Numbered from the stretch's first letter, positions 5,506 through 12,995 are shown. The stretch is 12,995 nt of DNA from an uncultured Acinetobacter sp. (GCF_943914805.1 NZ_CALUDM010000103.1:1-12995); one strand, 5' to 3'. Program-made: numbers and translations. Notes: generated by a model not told the origin, from the letters alone.

Positions 5506-6069
5506 TTAGATTTTACCTACTAGGTCGATAGATGGCGCTAAAGTAGCATCGCCTTCTTTCCATTTAGCAGGGCAAACTTCACCTGGGTGAGCATGTACAT
5601 ATTGAGCAGCTTTAACTTTACGAAGAAGTTCAGAAGCATCACGACCAATACCACCCGCATTGATTTCGATGATTTGGATTTTACCTTCAGGATCGATTAC
5701 GAAAGTACCACGATCAGCAAGACCAGCAGCTTCGATTAGAACTTCAAAGTTTTTAGAAAGTGTCCAAGTTGGGTCACCAACCATTACGTATTCAATTTTT
5801 TTGATTTCTTCAGAAGAATCATGCCAAGCTTTGTGAGTGAAGTGTGTATCAGTAGAAACTGAGTAGATTTCAACGCCTAATTTTTTGAATTCAGCATAGT
5901 TATCAGCAAGGTCACCAAGTTCAGTTGGGCAAACGAAAGTGAAGTCAGCTGGATAGAAAAAAACTACAGACCATTTACCTTTAAGGTCAGCTTCTGTAAC
6001 TTCGATAAATTGACCGTTTTGGAAAGCTTGTGCTTTAAATGGTTTAACTTCAGTATTAATTAAGCTCAT
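5506..6069 (-). CDS. ahpC: Alkyl hydroperoxide reductase subunit C (typical 2-Cys peroxiredoxin)
   Basis: A 187-aa cytosolic peroxiredoxin, exactly the length of E. coli AhpC and nearly collinear with it. It reduces H2O2, organic peroxides and peroxynitrite, and is recycled by AhpF or another reductase. The peroxidatic Cys46 sits in 'YPADFTFVCPTE' and the resolving Cys165 in 'HPGEVCPAKWKEGDATLAPS'. 'STDTHFTHKAWH' (76-87) and the terminal 'LVGKI' are also conserved. The ATG at 6069 is preferred because it gives the family start 'MSLINTEVKPF' and lies six bases from GGAG. In-frame ATGs at 6072 and 6081 are too close to, or upstream of, that site. Codon choice favours GGT, CGT and similar triplets, as in highly expressed genes. 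No ahpF is next to it, so the subunits are probably encoded apart in this organism. Confidence 0.97.
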   Translation of the reverse strand: MSLINTEVKPFKAQAFQNGQFIEVTEADLKGKWSVVFFYPADFTFVCPTELGDLADNYAEFKKLGVEIYSVSTDTHFTHKAWHDSSEEIKKIEYVMVGDPTWTLSKNFEVLIEAAGLADRGTFVIDPEGKIQIIEINAGGIGRDASELLRKVKAAQYVHAHPGEVCPAKWKEGDATLAPSIDLVGKI

Positions 6070-6081
6070 CATTATCTCCAT

Positions 6082-6602
6082 GATTAAGGTGCGTTTCTAA
6101 ATATGTAAAATATCATAATGAATTATTTGTTATTGGTGAAATAGTATTTTTTCATAGCTAAAATCGGAAAATTGAATTTAACCAGATTCAAACGCTTTCC
6201 ACCAATGACGGTTCTTCAGTATTGTGTCATCACATGAATAGCTTATTTATGCAGTATTGATGTGATGATTCAATGACAGAAGCCATGCTTTCTGAATCTG
6301 CTACAAACATGATGCTTCTTCATAGCGATTTCAAGTCTCTTTTCGAAAAAAGATATAGAAATTATTTCAATGTATAGAATATGTTCATATAACAAATATG
6401 CTGCGCTGTTATCAAATCTTGATATTTTGACTGAGAATGATCGCTTCATCGCTATTTAACGCTGAAAAATTGAGAGGATAGTTTAGTTTTACATCCAATA
6501 TTATTTTAATAAGGTGAATGAATTCATAATGAATAGACTATCTCTGATTGGGTTTACAGCGTAAAATGTACAGTTCAATTTGAGTATTAGGATAGTGCCT
6601 CT
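6082..6602. other. Long non-coding gap between ahpC and hrpA
   Basis: About 530 bp between divergent ahpC and hrpA starts, of which only the ahpC promoter region is assigned. The middle holds a 9-bp perfect inverted repeat TCATCACAT/ATGTGATGA (6227-6235 and 6260-6268). It is followed by AGAAGC/GCTTCT (6278-6283 and 6314-6319) and an imperfect short palindrome around TTTTCGAAAA (about 6336-6353). A TTTAC-AGC-GTAAA repeat (6553-6565) lies near the hrpA start. I see no supported gene; a 34-codon frame from 6273 has no ribosome-binding site. A small RNA or regulatory leader is possible but unproven. Confidence 0.5.
6112..6140 (-). promoter_or_regulatory. Promoter of ahpC
   Basis: Reading the minus strand: -35 TTCACC (6140-6135), 17-bp spacer, -10 TATGAT (6117-6112). 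Predicted start is near 6105, with a leader of about 35 nt. Immediately upstream are two CTAT tetramers, the half-site sequence of OxyR boxes, but spaced 13 bp rather than 11, so I do not call an OxyR site. Confidence 0.6.
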
Positions 6603-9600
6603 GTGTTAAGTGATTTAAATGTCGATCAATTGGTCATGGTTCGAGATCGCCATCGTTTAAGTCGGCTTAAAAAGGGTAAAGATGCAAATCCTGAACAATT
6701 CCAACAATTATTTGAAAAATCAAATCATAAAGTACGTGAACGTCTAGCTCGTCTTCCCAATATCAAACTGAATCAAGATTTACCTGTAACGCAATATGCA
6801 GATCAATTAATCGCAGCGATTCAAAAGCATCAAATCATTATTGTCGCAGGTGAAACAGGCTCGGGTAAAACCACACAGCTTCCTCAAATTGCAATGCTTG
6901 CAGGACGTGGTCTGACGGGGATGATTGGTCATACGCAACCTCGTCGTCTTGCTGCACGTAGTGTTTCACAGCGTATTGCTGAAGAAGTTGGTGAAAAGCT
7001 AGGTGAGTCGATTGGTTTTAAGGTTCGTTTTAATGAACAAGGTTCCAATGATTCAATTGTTCGGTTAATGACGGACGGTATTTTACTTGCTGAATTATCT
7101 AATGACCGTTATTTAAATAAATATGACACCATCATTATTGATGAAGCACATGAGCGTTCATTAAATATTGACTTCATCATGGGCTATTTAAAACAGCTGA
7201 TTAAAAAGCGCCCTGATTTGAAAATTATCATTACTTCAGCGACTTTAGATGTAAATCGATTCAGTCAATATTTTAATAATGCACCAATTTTTGAAGTTGA
7301 AGGGCGTAGTTTTCCTGTAGAACTTCGTTATAAGCCCATTTCAGAAATGACGATTGGGGGCAGTGATGATGATGATTTCGATGATTTTGAAGAAAACCTC
7401 CCTCGTGCTGTCGTACAAGCTGTAGAAGAATGTTTTCGTGATGCAGAAAGTAAAGGGCATCCTGAACATGCTGATATTTTAATTTTCTCAAGTACAGAAC
7501 AAGAGATTCGAGAGCTACAGGAAACTTTGCAAAAGTTTGGGCCTAAACATACTCAAATTTTACCGTTATATGCACGGTTAGCGTTGGCAGAACAGCAAAA
7601 AATCTTTAATCCATCAGGTGGTGGACGACGGATTATTATTGCAACAAACGTAGCTGAAACGGCACTCACCGTTCCGAATATTCGCTATGTGATTGATAGT
7701 GGTTTTGCACGTATTTCACGTTATAACTATCGTTCTCGGGTACAGCGTTTACCGATTGAAGCAATTTCTCAGGCAGCTGCTAATCAACGAAAAGGTCGTT
7801 GTGGACGTATCGCACCAGGTGTGTGTATTCGTTTATATAGTGAAGAAGATTTTCAAAGTCGTCCTGAATTTACCGAACCCGAAATTAAAAGAACCAATTT
7901 GGCATCTGTAATTTTGCAAATGCAAAGCTTAGGTTTGGGTTCAGTTGAATCTTTTGATTTTATCGAGCCACCTGATCATCGGTTAGTCAATGACGGTCGT
8001 AAGTTACTGATTGAATTAGGTGCGATTGATGATGTACAAAATTTAAATCCTCCCCAATCTTCCGTTGCTAAAGTGGGAGGTACAGCATCGCAAGATCAAA
8101 ATTCTCCTCTTTCTCAAAAAGGGGCTAGGGGAGATTCAGATAGAGTTACAGAAAATAATCCCCCCCAGTCTTCTTCGAAAAAAGCAGGATTGCAAAATAA
8201 TGGCTTAACCAAAATCGGGCAACAAATGGCGAAAATGCCAATTGACCCACGTCTTGCACGAATGATTCTTGGCGGAGCGCATTTTGGGGTGCTAAATGAG
8301 GTATTAATTATTGTTGCAGCATTGGCTGTACAAGACCCTCGTGAACGTCCTGCGGATAAACAAATGCAAGCGGATCAAAAGCATGCATTATTTAAAGAAG
8401 CAGATTCAGACTTTTTGTTCTATATTAAACTGTGGAATACACTGACTGAAAACCGTGAAAATTTAAGTGAAAATAAAAGACGTAATTTTGCCAAACAACA
8501 TTTTTTAAGTTGGTTGCGTTTACGTGAATGGAAAAAAACGCATGAGCAATTGGTTGATTTAGCACAAGGTTTAAAGCTCTCGTTTAATAGTAAAACGGCA
8601 AACTATGAAAATCTGCATCGTGCATTGCTTACAGGGTTATTGTCGTTCATTGCCAATAAAACAGACGAACGAAATATTTTCATGGCTGTTCGTCAGCAAA
8701 AGGCTCGTATTTTTCCTGCATCAACTCTGCATAAGACCAATACACCTTGGGTTATGGCTTTTGAGATGGTGGAAACCTCTCAGGTTTATTTGCGTACATT
8801 AGCCAAAATAGAACCTGAATGGATTTTACTTGCTGCGCCTAATTTACTGAAACATCACTATTTCGAACCACATTGGGCGAAAAAACCCGGTGTGGTAAAT
8901 GCTTATGATCAGATTTCATTATTCGGTTTAATTATTGAGCCGAAACGTGCGACGAATTTCGAAAAAGTCGATCAAGCGGCTGCGCATGAAATTTTCCTAA
9001 GAGATGCTTTAACCACTGGTAATTTGGGCATTACACCACCATTCTTAAAACATAACTTGTTAAAACTTGAAGAAGTTGAACGTGTTGAAGATAAATTACG
9101 TCGTCGTGATTTAGTGGTGGATGAAGAAACGATTTATCAATTTTATGCAACAAAAGTGCCAAAAGAAATTGCAAGTCGCCGAACCTTTGAAGATTGGCTT
9201 GCAACAGTTGAACCGAAAGATCCACGTTATTTATTTGTAGATGATGATGCGTTATGGATGAATGATCGTCCAACCACGCAACAATTCCCAGATTATTTGC
9301 ATAATCACCAACTCCGTTTAGCAGCAAGTTATCGCTTTGATCCGAGCCATGATGAAGATGGGGCAACGGTTAAAATTCCAATCCAAGCACTTCCACAAGT
9401 GGATGAAAATGTTTGGTCATGGGGAATCCCGGGTTGGCGATTAGATTTAATGGAAGCTTTGCTAAAATCCTTGCCTAAAGATAAACGCCGTAATTTAGTG
9501 CCTATTCCTGATACCGCTAAAAAATTAATGAAACTTGTCGATGCACAACATTTACAAGCACATATTTTTGATTTTTTAGCATTTCAATTACGTGGTGAAC

Positions 9601-10616
9601 AAATCACGGCTAAGGATTTTTCATTTGAACGAATTGATCAATATCTGATTCCTTTTATTAAAGTGATCGATGAAAAAGGACGTGTGATTGAAAAAGGCCG
9701 TCATTTAGATGAATTGAAAGCACGTTGCCGTACAGAAACGCATAGCCCTGTAAAACAATTAAAAGGTGAGTTTAAAACTTTCCCAGATCAGTTTGTATTT
9801 GAGGCTTCGCAGAAAGTAACTGGTGTTGTTGTAAAGCAATATCAAGCACTTGTACCAAGTAAAGCTTTTGCCAAACTTGATGGAAAAGATGAGTCTGGAA
9901 TCGTCATTCAGACATTTAATGATCAGAATGAAGCGATTAAACAACATCGTGAAGGCGTAATTCGCCTGATTCACATGCAAATGGGTGATTTAATTCGTCA
10001 GTTGAAAAAGCAAATTTCTAAACCTTTGGCGTTGGCATATTCACCATTGGGTGATAAAGCTCAACTTGAGCAAATGTTGGTTTATGCAACTTTGCAAATG
10101 GCGATTCAAGACTTACCGATCAATGCTGAAGAGTTTTCAACATTAAGCAATGATGTGAAAAAGACATTCCTGAGTCATGGTCAAGAAGCTTTGAAATTGA
10201 TCAGTGAAATTTATATTCAATGGCAAGAGATTCGTCAGCGTTTATTGATGCTAGATCAAGATGTATTTGGCAAAAATATGGATGATATTGAAGATCAGCT
10301 CGATTTGATGAATTTATCTAACTTTGTTTATTCAAAACCTGCAGATGTTTGGCAAGAATATCCACGATATTTAAAAGCTTTGATATTGCGTTTGGATCGT
10401 TTGCCGAATAATCTTAAGCGAGATGATGCTGCGATCAAAGAAATTGATCCGTGGATGGAAAAGTTATTTCAGTTTAAAAATGATAGCAGTTTGAAAGAAG
10501 TGTATTTCATGGTGGAAGAGTTAAGAATTTCTTTATTTTCCCAACCGATGAAGACCAAGATGCCTATTTCCCCAACTCGAATACAAAAAGTATGGGAAAA
10601 GCTTGGAATCAGTTAA
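6603..10616 (+). CDS. hrpA: ATP-dependent DEAH-box RNA helicase HrpA
   Basis: A 1337-aa cytosolic RNA helicase, collinear with E. coli HrpA (1300 aa). Motif I 'GETGSGKT' is at 83-90, 'DEAH' at 180-183, 'SAT' at 212-214, and motif VI 'QRKGRCGR' at 395-402. Winged-helix, HA2 ('MPIDPRLARM') and OB-fold regions follow, then a long C-terminal DUF3418 region ending near 'PISPTRIQKVWEKLG'. E. coli HrpA has been implicated in rescue of collided ribosomes and in fimbrial mRNA processing. The start is a GTG at 6603: AGGA (6589-6592) lies ten bases upstream and an in-frame TAG at 6588-6590 closes the frame. Residues about 478-534 form a linker roughly 50 aa longer than in E. coli, encoded by palindromic repeats (8045-8193) with 'NPPQSS' occurring twice. 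An acidic run (about 254-265) lies between the two helicase lobes. The frame is intact throughout. Confidence 0.96.
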   Translation: MLSDLNVDQLVMVRDRHRLSRLKKGKDANPEQFQQLFEKSNHKVRERLARLPNIKLNQDLPVTQYADQLIAAIQKHQIIIVAGETGSGKTTQLPQIAMLAGRGLTGMIGHTQPRRLAARSVSQRIAEEVGEKLGESIGFKVRFNEQGSNDSIVRLMTDGILLAELSNDRYLNKYDTIIIDEAHERSLNIDFIMGYLKQLIKKRPDLKIIITSATLDVNRFSQYFNNAPIFEVEGRSFPVELRYKPISEMTIGGSDDDDFDDFEENLPRAVVQAVEECFRDAESKGHPEHADILIFSSTEQEIRELQETLQKFGPKHTQILPLYARLALAEQQKIFNPSGGGRRIIIATNVAETALTVPNIRYVIDSGFARISRYNYRSRVQRLPIEAISQAAANQRKGRCGRIAPGVCIRLYSEEDFQSRPEFTEPEIKRTNLASVILQMQSLGLGSVESFDFIEPPDHRLVNDGRKLLIELGAIDDVQNLNPPQSSVAKVGGTASQDQNSPLSQKGARGDSDRVTENNPPQSSSKKAGLQNNGLTKIGQQMAKMPIDPRLARMILGGAHFGVLNEVLIIVAALAVQDPRERPADKQMQADQKHALFKEADSDFLFYIKLWNTLTENRENLSENKRRNFAKQHFLSWLRLREWKKTHEQLVDLAQGLKLSFNSKTANYENLHRALLTGLLSFIANKTDERNIFMAVRQQKARIFPASTLHKTNTPWVMAFEMVETSQVYLRTLAKIEPEWILLAAPNLLKHHYFEPHWAKKPGVVNAYDQISLFGLIIEPKRATNFEKVDQAAAHEIFLRDALTTGNLGITPPFLKHNLLKLEEVERVEDKLRRRDLVVDEETIYQFYATKVPKEIASRRTFEDWLATVEPKDPRYLFVDDDALWMNDRPTTQQFPDYLHNHQLRLAASYRFDPSHDEDGATVKIPIQALPQVDENVWSWGIPGWRLDLMEALLKSLPKDKRRNLVPIPDTAKKLMKLVDAQHLQAHIFDFLAFQLRGEQITAKDFSFERIDQYLIPFIKVIDEKGRVIEKGRHLDELKARCRTETHSPVKQLKGEFKTFPDQFVFEASQKVTGVVVKQYQALVPSKAFAKLDGKDESGIVIQTFNDQNEAIKQHREGVIRLIHMQMGDLIRQLKKQISKPLALAYSPLGDKAQLEQMLVYATLQMAIQDLPINAEEFSTLSNDVKKTFLSHGQEALKLISEIYIQWQEIRQRLLMLDQDVFGKNMDDIEDQLDLMNLSNFVYSKPADVWQEYPRYLKALILRLDRLPNNLKRDDAAIKEIDPWMEKLFQFKNDSSLKEVYFMVEELRISLFSQPMKTKMPISPTRIQKVWEKLGIS
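8045..8082 (+). repeat. Palindromic repeat copy A inside hrpA
   Basis: Begins AAATCCTCCCC and closes with GGGAGG; CCTCCC (8049-8054) pairs with GGGAGG (8075-8080). Translated in the hrpA frame as 'NPPQSSVAKVGG'. Shares the AATCyyCCCCA start with copies B and C. Confidence 0.65.
8098..8138 (-). repeat. Palindromic repeat copy B inside hrpA, inverted
   Basis: On the minus strand it begins AATCTCCCCTAGCCCC (from 8137 down) and ends GAGGAGAATT, with an imperfect stem. In the hrpA frame it reads 'NSPLSQKGARGDS', a peptide that I associate with translated dispersed repeats of this kind. Opposite orientation to copies A and C. Confidence 0.65.
8157..8192 (+). repeat. Palindromic repeat copy C inside hrpA
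   Basis: Begins AATCCCCCCCAGTCTTC and ends with a degenerate GCAGGAT where copy A has GGGAGG. Read in the same phase as copy A, giving 'NPPQSSSKKAG', 37 codons after the first NPPQSS. The most eroded stem of the three. Confidence 0.6.
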
Positions 10617-10660
10617 AATAGCAGTAATTTGAGTTTTTAGAGTTTTAAAAGGAGTTTTGC

Positions 10661-11776
10661 ATGGGCATCCGTATTACAGGTACAGGTCTTTACCATCCTG
10701 AAGAAGTGATTACCAATGAAGAATTGGTTGAAAGTTTAAATGCTTATGCGGAACAATTTAACAGCGAAAATGCTGAACAAATCGAAGCTGGTGAAGTTGT
10801 TGCGCGCCGTGGTTCTAGTGCTGAGTTCATTGAAAAAGCATCGGGTGTGAAGCGCCGTTATGTGATTGAAAAAACTGGTGTGTTAGACATCAACCGTTTA
10901 CGCCCTCGTTTAGAAGAACGTTCTGATGAAGAACTTTCTATACAAGCAGAGTGGGGCGTGATCGCGGCTAAACAAGCAATGGAAAATGCAGGCGTGACCG
11001 CTGAAGACATCGATGTGGTGATTTTGGCATGTTCGAATCTACAACGTGCTTATCCTGCTGTAGCCATTGAAATTCAAACTGCGCTTGGTATTCAAGGTTA
11101 TGCATACGATATGAATGTGGCGTGTTCAGCAGCAACATTTGGTTTAAAACAAGCCTATGATGCTGTGAAAACAGGCGCACGTCGTGTTTTATTGGTGAAT
11201 GTCGAAATCACTTCAGGCCACACAGATTACCGTTCACGTGACTGTCACTTTATTTTTGGTGATGTAGCAACAGCATCGATTATTGAAGAAACGGATTCTA
11301 AAACGGGTTTTGAAATTTTAGATACAAGCTTATTTACGCAATTCTCAAATAATATTCGTAATAATTTCGGCTTCTTAAATGGCTCTGAATTAACTTCACG
11401 TGATGATAAACAGTTCCGCCAAGATGGTCGTAAAGTGTTTAAAGAAGTGTGTCCATTGGTGGCAAAAATTATTTCGACTCAATTGGAAAAGAACAATATT
11501 CAACCTGAAAATGTTAAACGTTTCTGGTTGCATCAAGCCAATGCCAATATGAACGAATTAATTTTAAGATTGATCGTAGGTAAAGAAGCTGCTGAAGCTG
11601 ATCCAGATTTAGTGCCAATTATTTTAGATGAATTTGCTAATACTTCTTCTGCGGGTGTCATCATCGCTTTACATCGTACTGCGAATCAAGTGGATGATGG
11701 CGAATACGGCGTATTATGTTCATTCGGTGCAGGTTATTCTGTAGGTTCAATCCTTGTTCAGAAGCATGTTGCTTAA
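10661..11776 (+). CDS. Beta-ketoacyl-ACP synthase III (FabH-type)
   Basis: A 371-aa thiolase-fold condensing enzyme. The KAS III triad is in place: Cys155 in 'NVACSAATFG', His291 in 'LHQANANM', Asn327 in 'ANTSSAG'. The terminal 'SFGAGYSVGSILVQ' is the usual glycine-rich end. KAS III condenses an acyl-CoA with malonyl-ACP to start fatty-acid synthesis. The protein is about 50 residues longer than E. coli FabH. The extra segments lie in the N-terminal part (about 28-52 and 68-90), as in the longer Pseudomonas PA3286-type enzymes that take medium-chain acyl-CoA. It may therefore be the main FabH of this organism or a longer-chain-primed variant, and I give no symbol. AAGGAG lies six bases before the ATG. 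Starts 44 bp after hrpA and 30 bp before the acyltransferase, so co-transcription with the latter is likely. Confidence 0.92.
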   Translation: MGIRITGTGLYHPEEVITNEELVESLNAYAEQFNSENAEQIEAGEVVARRGSSAEFIEKASGVKRRYVIEKTGVLDINRLRPRLEERSDEELSIQAEWGVIAAKQAMENAGVTAEDIDVVILACSNLQRAYPAVAIEIQTALGIQGYAYDMNVACSAATFGLKQAYDAVKTGARRVLLVNVEITSGHTDYRSRDCHFIFGDVATASIIEETDSKTGFEILDTSLFTQFSNNIRNNFGFLNGSELTSRDDKQFRQDGRKVFKEVCPLVAKIISTQLEKNNIQPENVKRFWLHQANANMNELILRLIVGKEAAEADPDLVPIILDEFANTSSAGVIIALHRTANQVDDGEYGVLCSFGAGYSVGSILVQKHVA

Positions 11777-11806
11777 ATCTTAAATTTAATTTTGTAGAGA
11801 TACAGC

Positions 11807-12592
11807 ATGACTGAAAAAGCGTTGCAAATACGACACAATTCGAAATTGATTCGATTGATTAGTAGTTTGCAGCGCTTTTATTTTCGTCCTACTTTTTTGG
11901 GTGCTGAAAATTTAGTGCCGAATAAACCCGCAATGTATGTGGGAAATCACACCATTTATGGCGTGTTAGATTCACCTATTCTCATTGATTATTTATTTAA
12001 TGAACACAAGATTGCTGTGGTGAGTTTGGCAGATCATATGCATTTTCATATTCCTGTATGGAAAGAAGTGGTGAAACGTGTCGGTGGGGTAGATGGCGTG
12101 CAAGAATATGCCAAAGAAGCCATGCGACAAGGTTACTCTATTCTGGTTTTCCCCGGTGGTGGGCGTGAAGTCATTAAACGCAAAGGTGAGGCTTATCAAC
12201 TGATTTGGAAGCAACGCTATGGCTTTTTAAAATTGGCGCAAGAATTTGGTTATGACATTGCACCATTTGTGGCTTTAGGTGGTGATGAAGTTTTTGATCT
12301 AGGTTTCGATGCAAATGTTTTATTGAAACAGAAATGGTTTAATAAAATATTGTCCAATCCTAAGATCGGTTCTTTGCTTAGGCAAGGAGAAGTAATTCCT
12401 TCTATTCCAAGCCATATTATTCCTAAAAGAATTCCTTTTTATTTCAAATTTATGCCACGTTTATCGATTGATCAGGTCAAAACTATGGATGATATGGTTT
12501 GGTTTCGAGATGAATTGCAACAATTGATTTATGGTGAAATTGAAGCGCTCAAGTTATATCGTGAGCATGATTTAAAGCAGAAGAATGATTAA
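11807..12592 (+). CDS. DGAT2/TMEM68-like (LPLAT superfamily) acyltransferase
   Basis: A 261-aa glycerolipid-type acyltransferase. The acceptor-site block is 'MYVGNHTIYGVLDSP' (residues 43-57; His48, Asp55). The glycine block 'LVFPGGGREVIKRKGEAYQLIW' (113-134), followed by 'GFLKLAQEFGYDIAPFVALG', is the hallmark of the MGAT/TMEM68/phytyl-ester-synthase branch of the LPLAT superfamily rather than of PlsC. The catalytic motif reads H-x6-D, against H-x4-D in PlsC. No signal peptide is visible; the family is normally membrane-associated through amphipathic segments. It would transfer an acyl group from acyl-CoA or acyl-ACP to a lipid acceptor that I cannot identify. A weak GAGA stands before the ATG. 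Position directly after a KAS III gene suggests a shared role in making and using acyl chains. General annotation pipelines may name it 1-acyl-glycerol-3-phosphate acyltransferase. Confidence 0.85.
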   Translation: MTEKALQIRHNSKLIRLISSLQRFYFRPTFLGAENLVPNKPAMYVGNHTIYGVLDSPILIDYLFNEHKIAVVSLADHMHFHIPVWKEVVKRVGGVDGVQEYAKEAMRQGYSILVFPGGGREVIKRKGEAYQLIWKQRYGFLKLAQEFGYDIAPFVALGGDEVFDLGFDANVLLKQKWFNKILSNPKIGSLLRQGEVIPSIPSHIIPKRIPFYFKFMPRLSIDQVKTMDDMVWFRDELQQLIYGEIEALKLYREHDLKQKND

Positions 12593-12725
12593 TTTTTCAG
12601 GTGTTTAAAAGTTTTTCTCAATGTCGTTGAACTAGGTAGTATTAAACCTTTTGCATGAGTATATTTTTACTTATTTTTTGAATTTGCTAAAATTTTATAA
12701 CTCATAGGTTACGTTTGTTCAAGTT

Positions 12726-12755
12726 TTGATTAATGCAAAAAGTCTATTCTACTAT
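12726..12755 (+). promoter_or_regulatory. Possible promoter of the 3'-terminal gene
   Basis: TTGATT (12726-12731), 18-bp spacer, TACTAT (12750-12755), 40 bp before the ATG. Both hexamers match the consensus at four of six positions. The surrounding 12593-12795 gap shows no terminator that I can support after the acyltransferase. Confidence 0.3.
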
Positions 12756-12795
12756 GTGTGGTGAAAACTGTTAGTTACGCTAAAAGGTAATTAGT

Positions 12796-12995
12796 ATGCT
12801 TGTTTTAGAAAAAGATATTTATGTTTTGAAACAATTATTTGAATTAAATCTCCAGCTGTATAAGAAGAGAGTTTCTAAGATTTTTGGAAAAATTAATAAA
12901 TATATTTTTTCTTTAGATGAAAGTTCTGATATTTCTCATAAATATACAAAAATACTTGATGATATTATGATCTTTTCAGATATGCAGGATGGTTA
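12796..12995 (+). CDS. Unrecognised protein, N-terminal part only
   Basis: An ATG-initiated frame open for 66 codons to the window edge, with AAAGG (12782-12786) nine bases upstream. The visible part begins 'MLVLEKDIYVLKQLFELNLQ' and is rich in Lys, Ile, Leu, Phe and Asp. It looks largely helical, with no signal peptide, membrane segment or known motif. Base use is noticeably more T/A-rich than in the lipid genes before it, which could mean a poorly expressed or acquired gene. I do not recognise it and assign no function. The rest lies beyond the window. Confidence 0.6.
   Translation, partial: MLVLEKDIYVLKQLFELNLQLYKKRVSKIFGKINKYIFSLDESSDISHKYTKILDDIMIFSDMQDG

Noticed and set aside
6141..6157. 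Possible OxyR box upstream of ahpC
   Set aside because: Two ATAG/CTAT tetramers are present but in the same orientation and 13 bp apart. OxyR sites need alternating tetramers at 11-bp steps.
6172..6191. TTGAAT-N8-ATTCAA repeat resembling the Acinetobacter UmuDAb/DdrR SOS operator
   Set aside because: The site as I remember it (TTGAAA...TTTCAA around a central TTAAC) is 22 bp. Here the total length is 20 bp and the half-sites differ, with no damage-response gene beside it.
6273..6377. 34-codon open frame in the ahpC-hrpA gap starting 'MTEAMLSES'
   Set aside because: No ribosome-binding site before the ATG, no promoter or recognisable motif, and it overlaps the inverted repeats. Likely chance.
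8041..8200. Frameshift or sequencing error in hrpA
   Set aside because: The helicase and HA2 segments on both sides are in the same frame, no stop intervenes, and the extra DNA has internal repeat structure. Insertion fits better than error.
9031..9366. 111-codon open frame antisense to hrpA
   Set aside because: His/Leu/Gln-rich shadow of a long conserved gene with no supporting signals.

Overview
The window is an AT-rich stretch of bacterial chromosome, most likely from an Acinetobacter species or another member of the Moraxellaceae. This is inferred from the close match of the MFS pump to the SmvA/AmvA family, the compact gammaproteobacterial gene set and the low GC. I see no phage, plasmid, insertion-sequence, tRNA, rRNA or CRISPR signature.

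Layout, left to right. (1) 127-801: a roadblock/LC7-fold protein with a strong TTCG-loop terminator, then a DUF1653 protein. (2) 1050-3169: small accessory-type genes, namely a COMT-like O-methyltransferase, a convergent KTSC-domain protein, a short endonuclease V-family protein with an excellent sigma70 promoter, and a VOC/glyoxalase-fold protein. (3) 3261-5419: a divergent regulator/pump pair, a TetR repressor and a 14-TM DHA2 drug exporter (AmvA/SmvA). The shared promoter carries two related palindromes three helical turns apart. (4) 5506-6069, minus strand: the peroxiredoxin AhpC with its own promoter. It is separated from the pump by a bidirectional terminator and followed by a 533-bp non-coding gap with several inverted repeats. 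(5) 6603-12592: three genes on one strand with short gaps, namely the DEAH RNA helicase HrpA, a KAS III (FabH-type) condensing enzyme and a DGAT2/TMEM68-type acyltransferase. The last two look like a small lipid module. (6) 12796 to the end: the 5' part of an unrecognised T-rich gene.

The most unusual structure is inside hrpA. About 50 extra residues, absent from the E. coli protein, sit in the linker after the helicase core. They are encoded by three diverged copies of a small C-rich/G-rich palindromic repeat in alternating orientation (+, -, +), with the reading frame kept open. This looks like a dispersed palindromic element captured as protein sequence, comparable in principle to the Rickettsia palindromic elements. 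Other points of interest are the paired operators at amvR/amvA, the endonuclease V variant lacking both conserved histidines, candidate operators in the endoV/KTSC divergent region, and an orphan roadblock protein.
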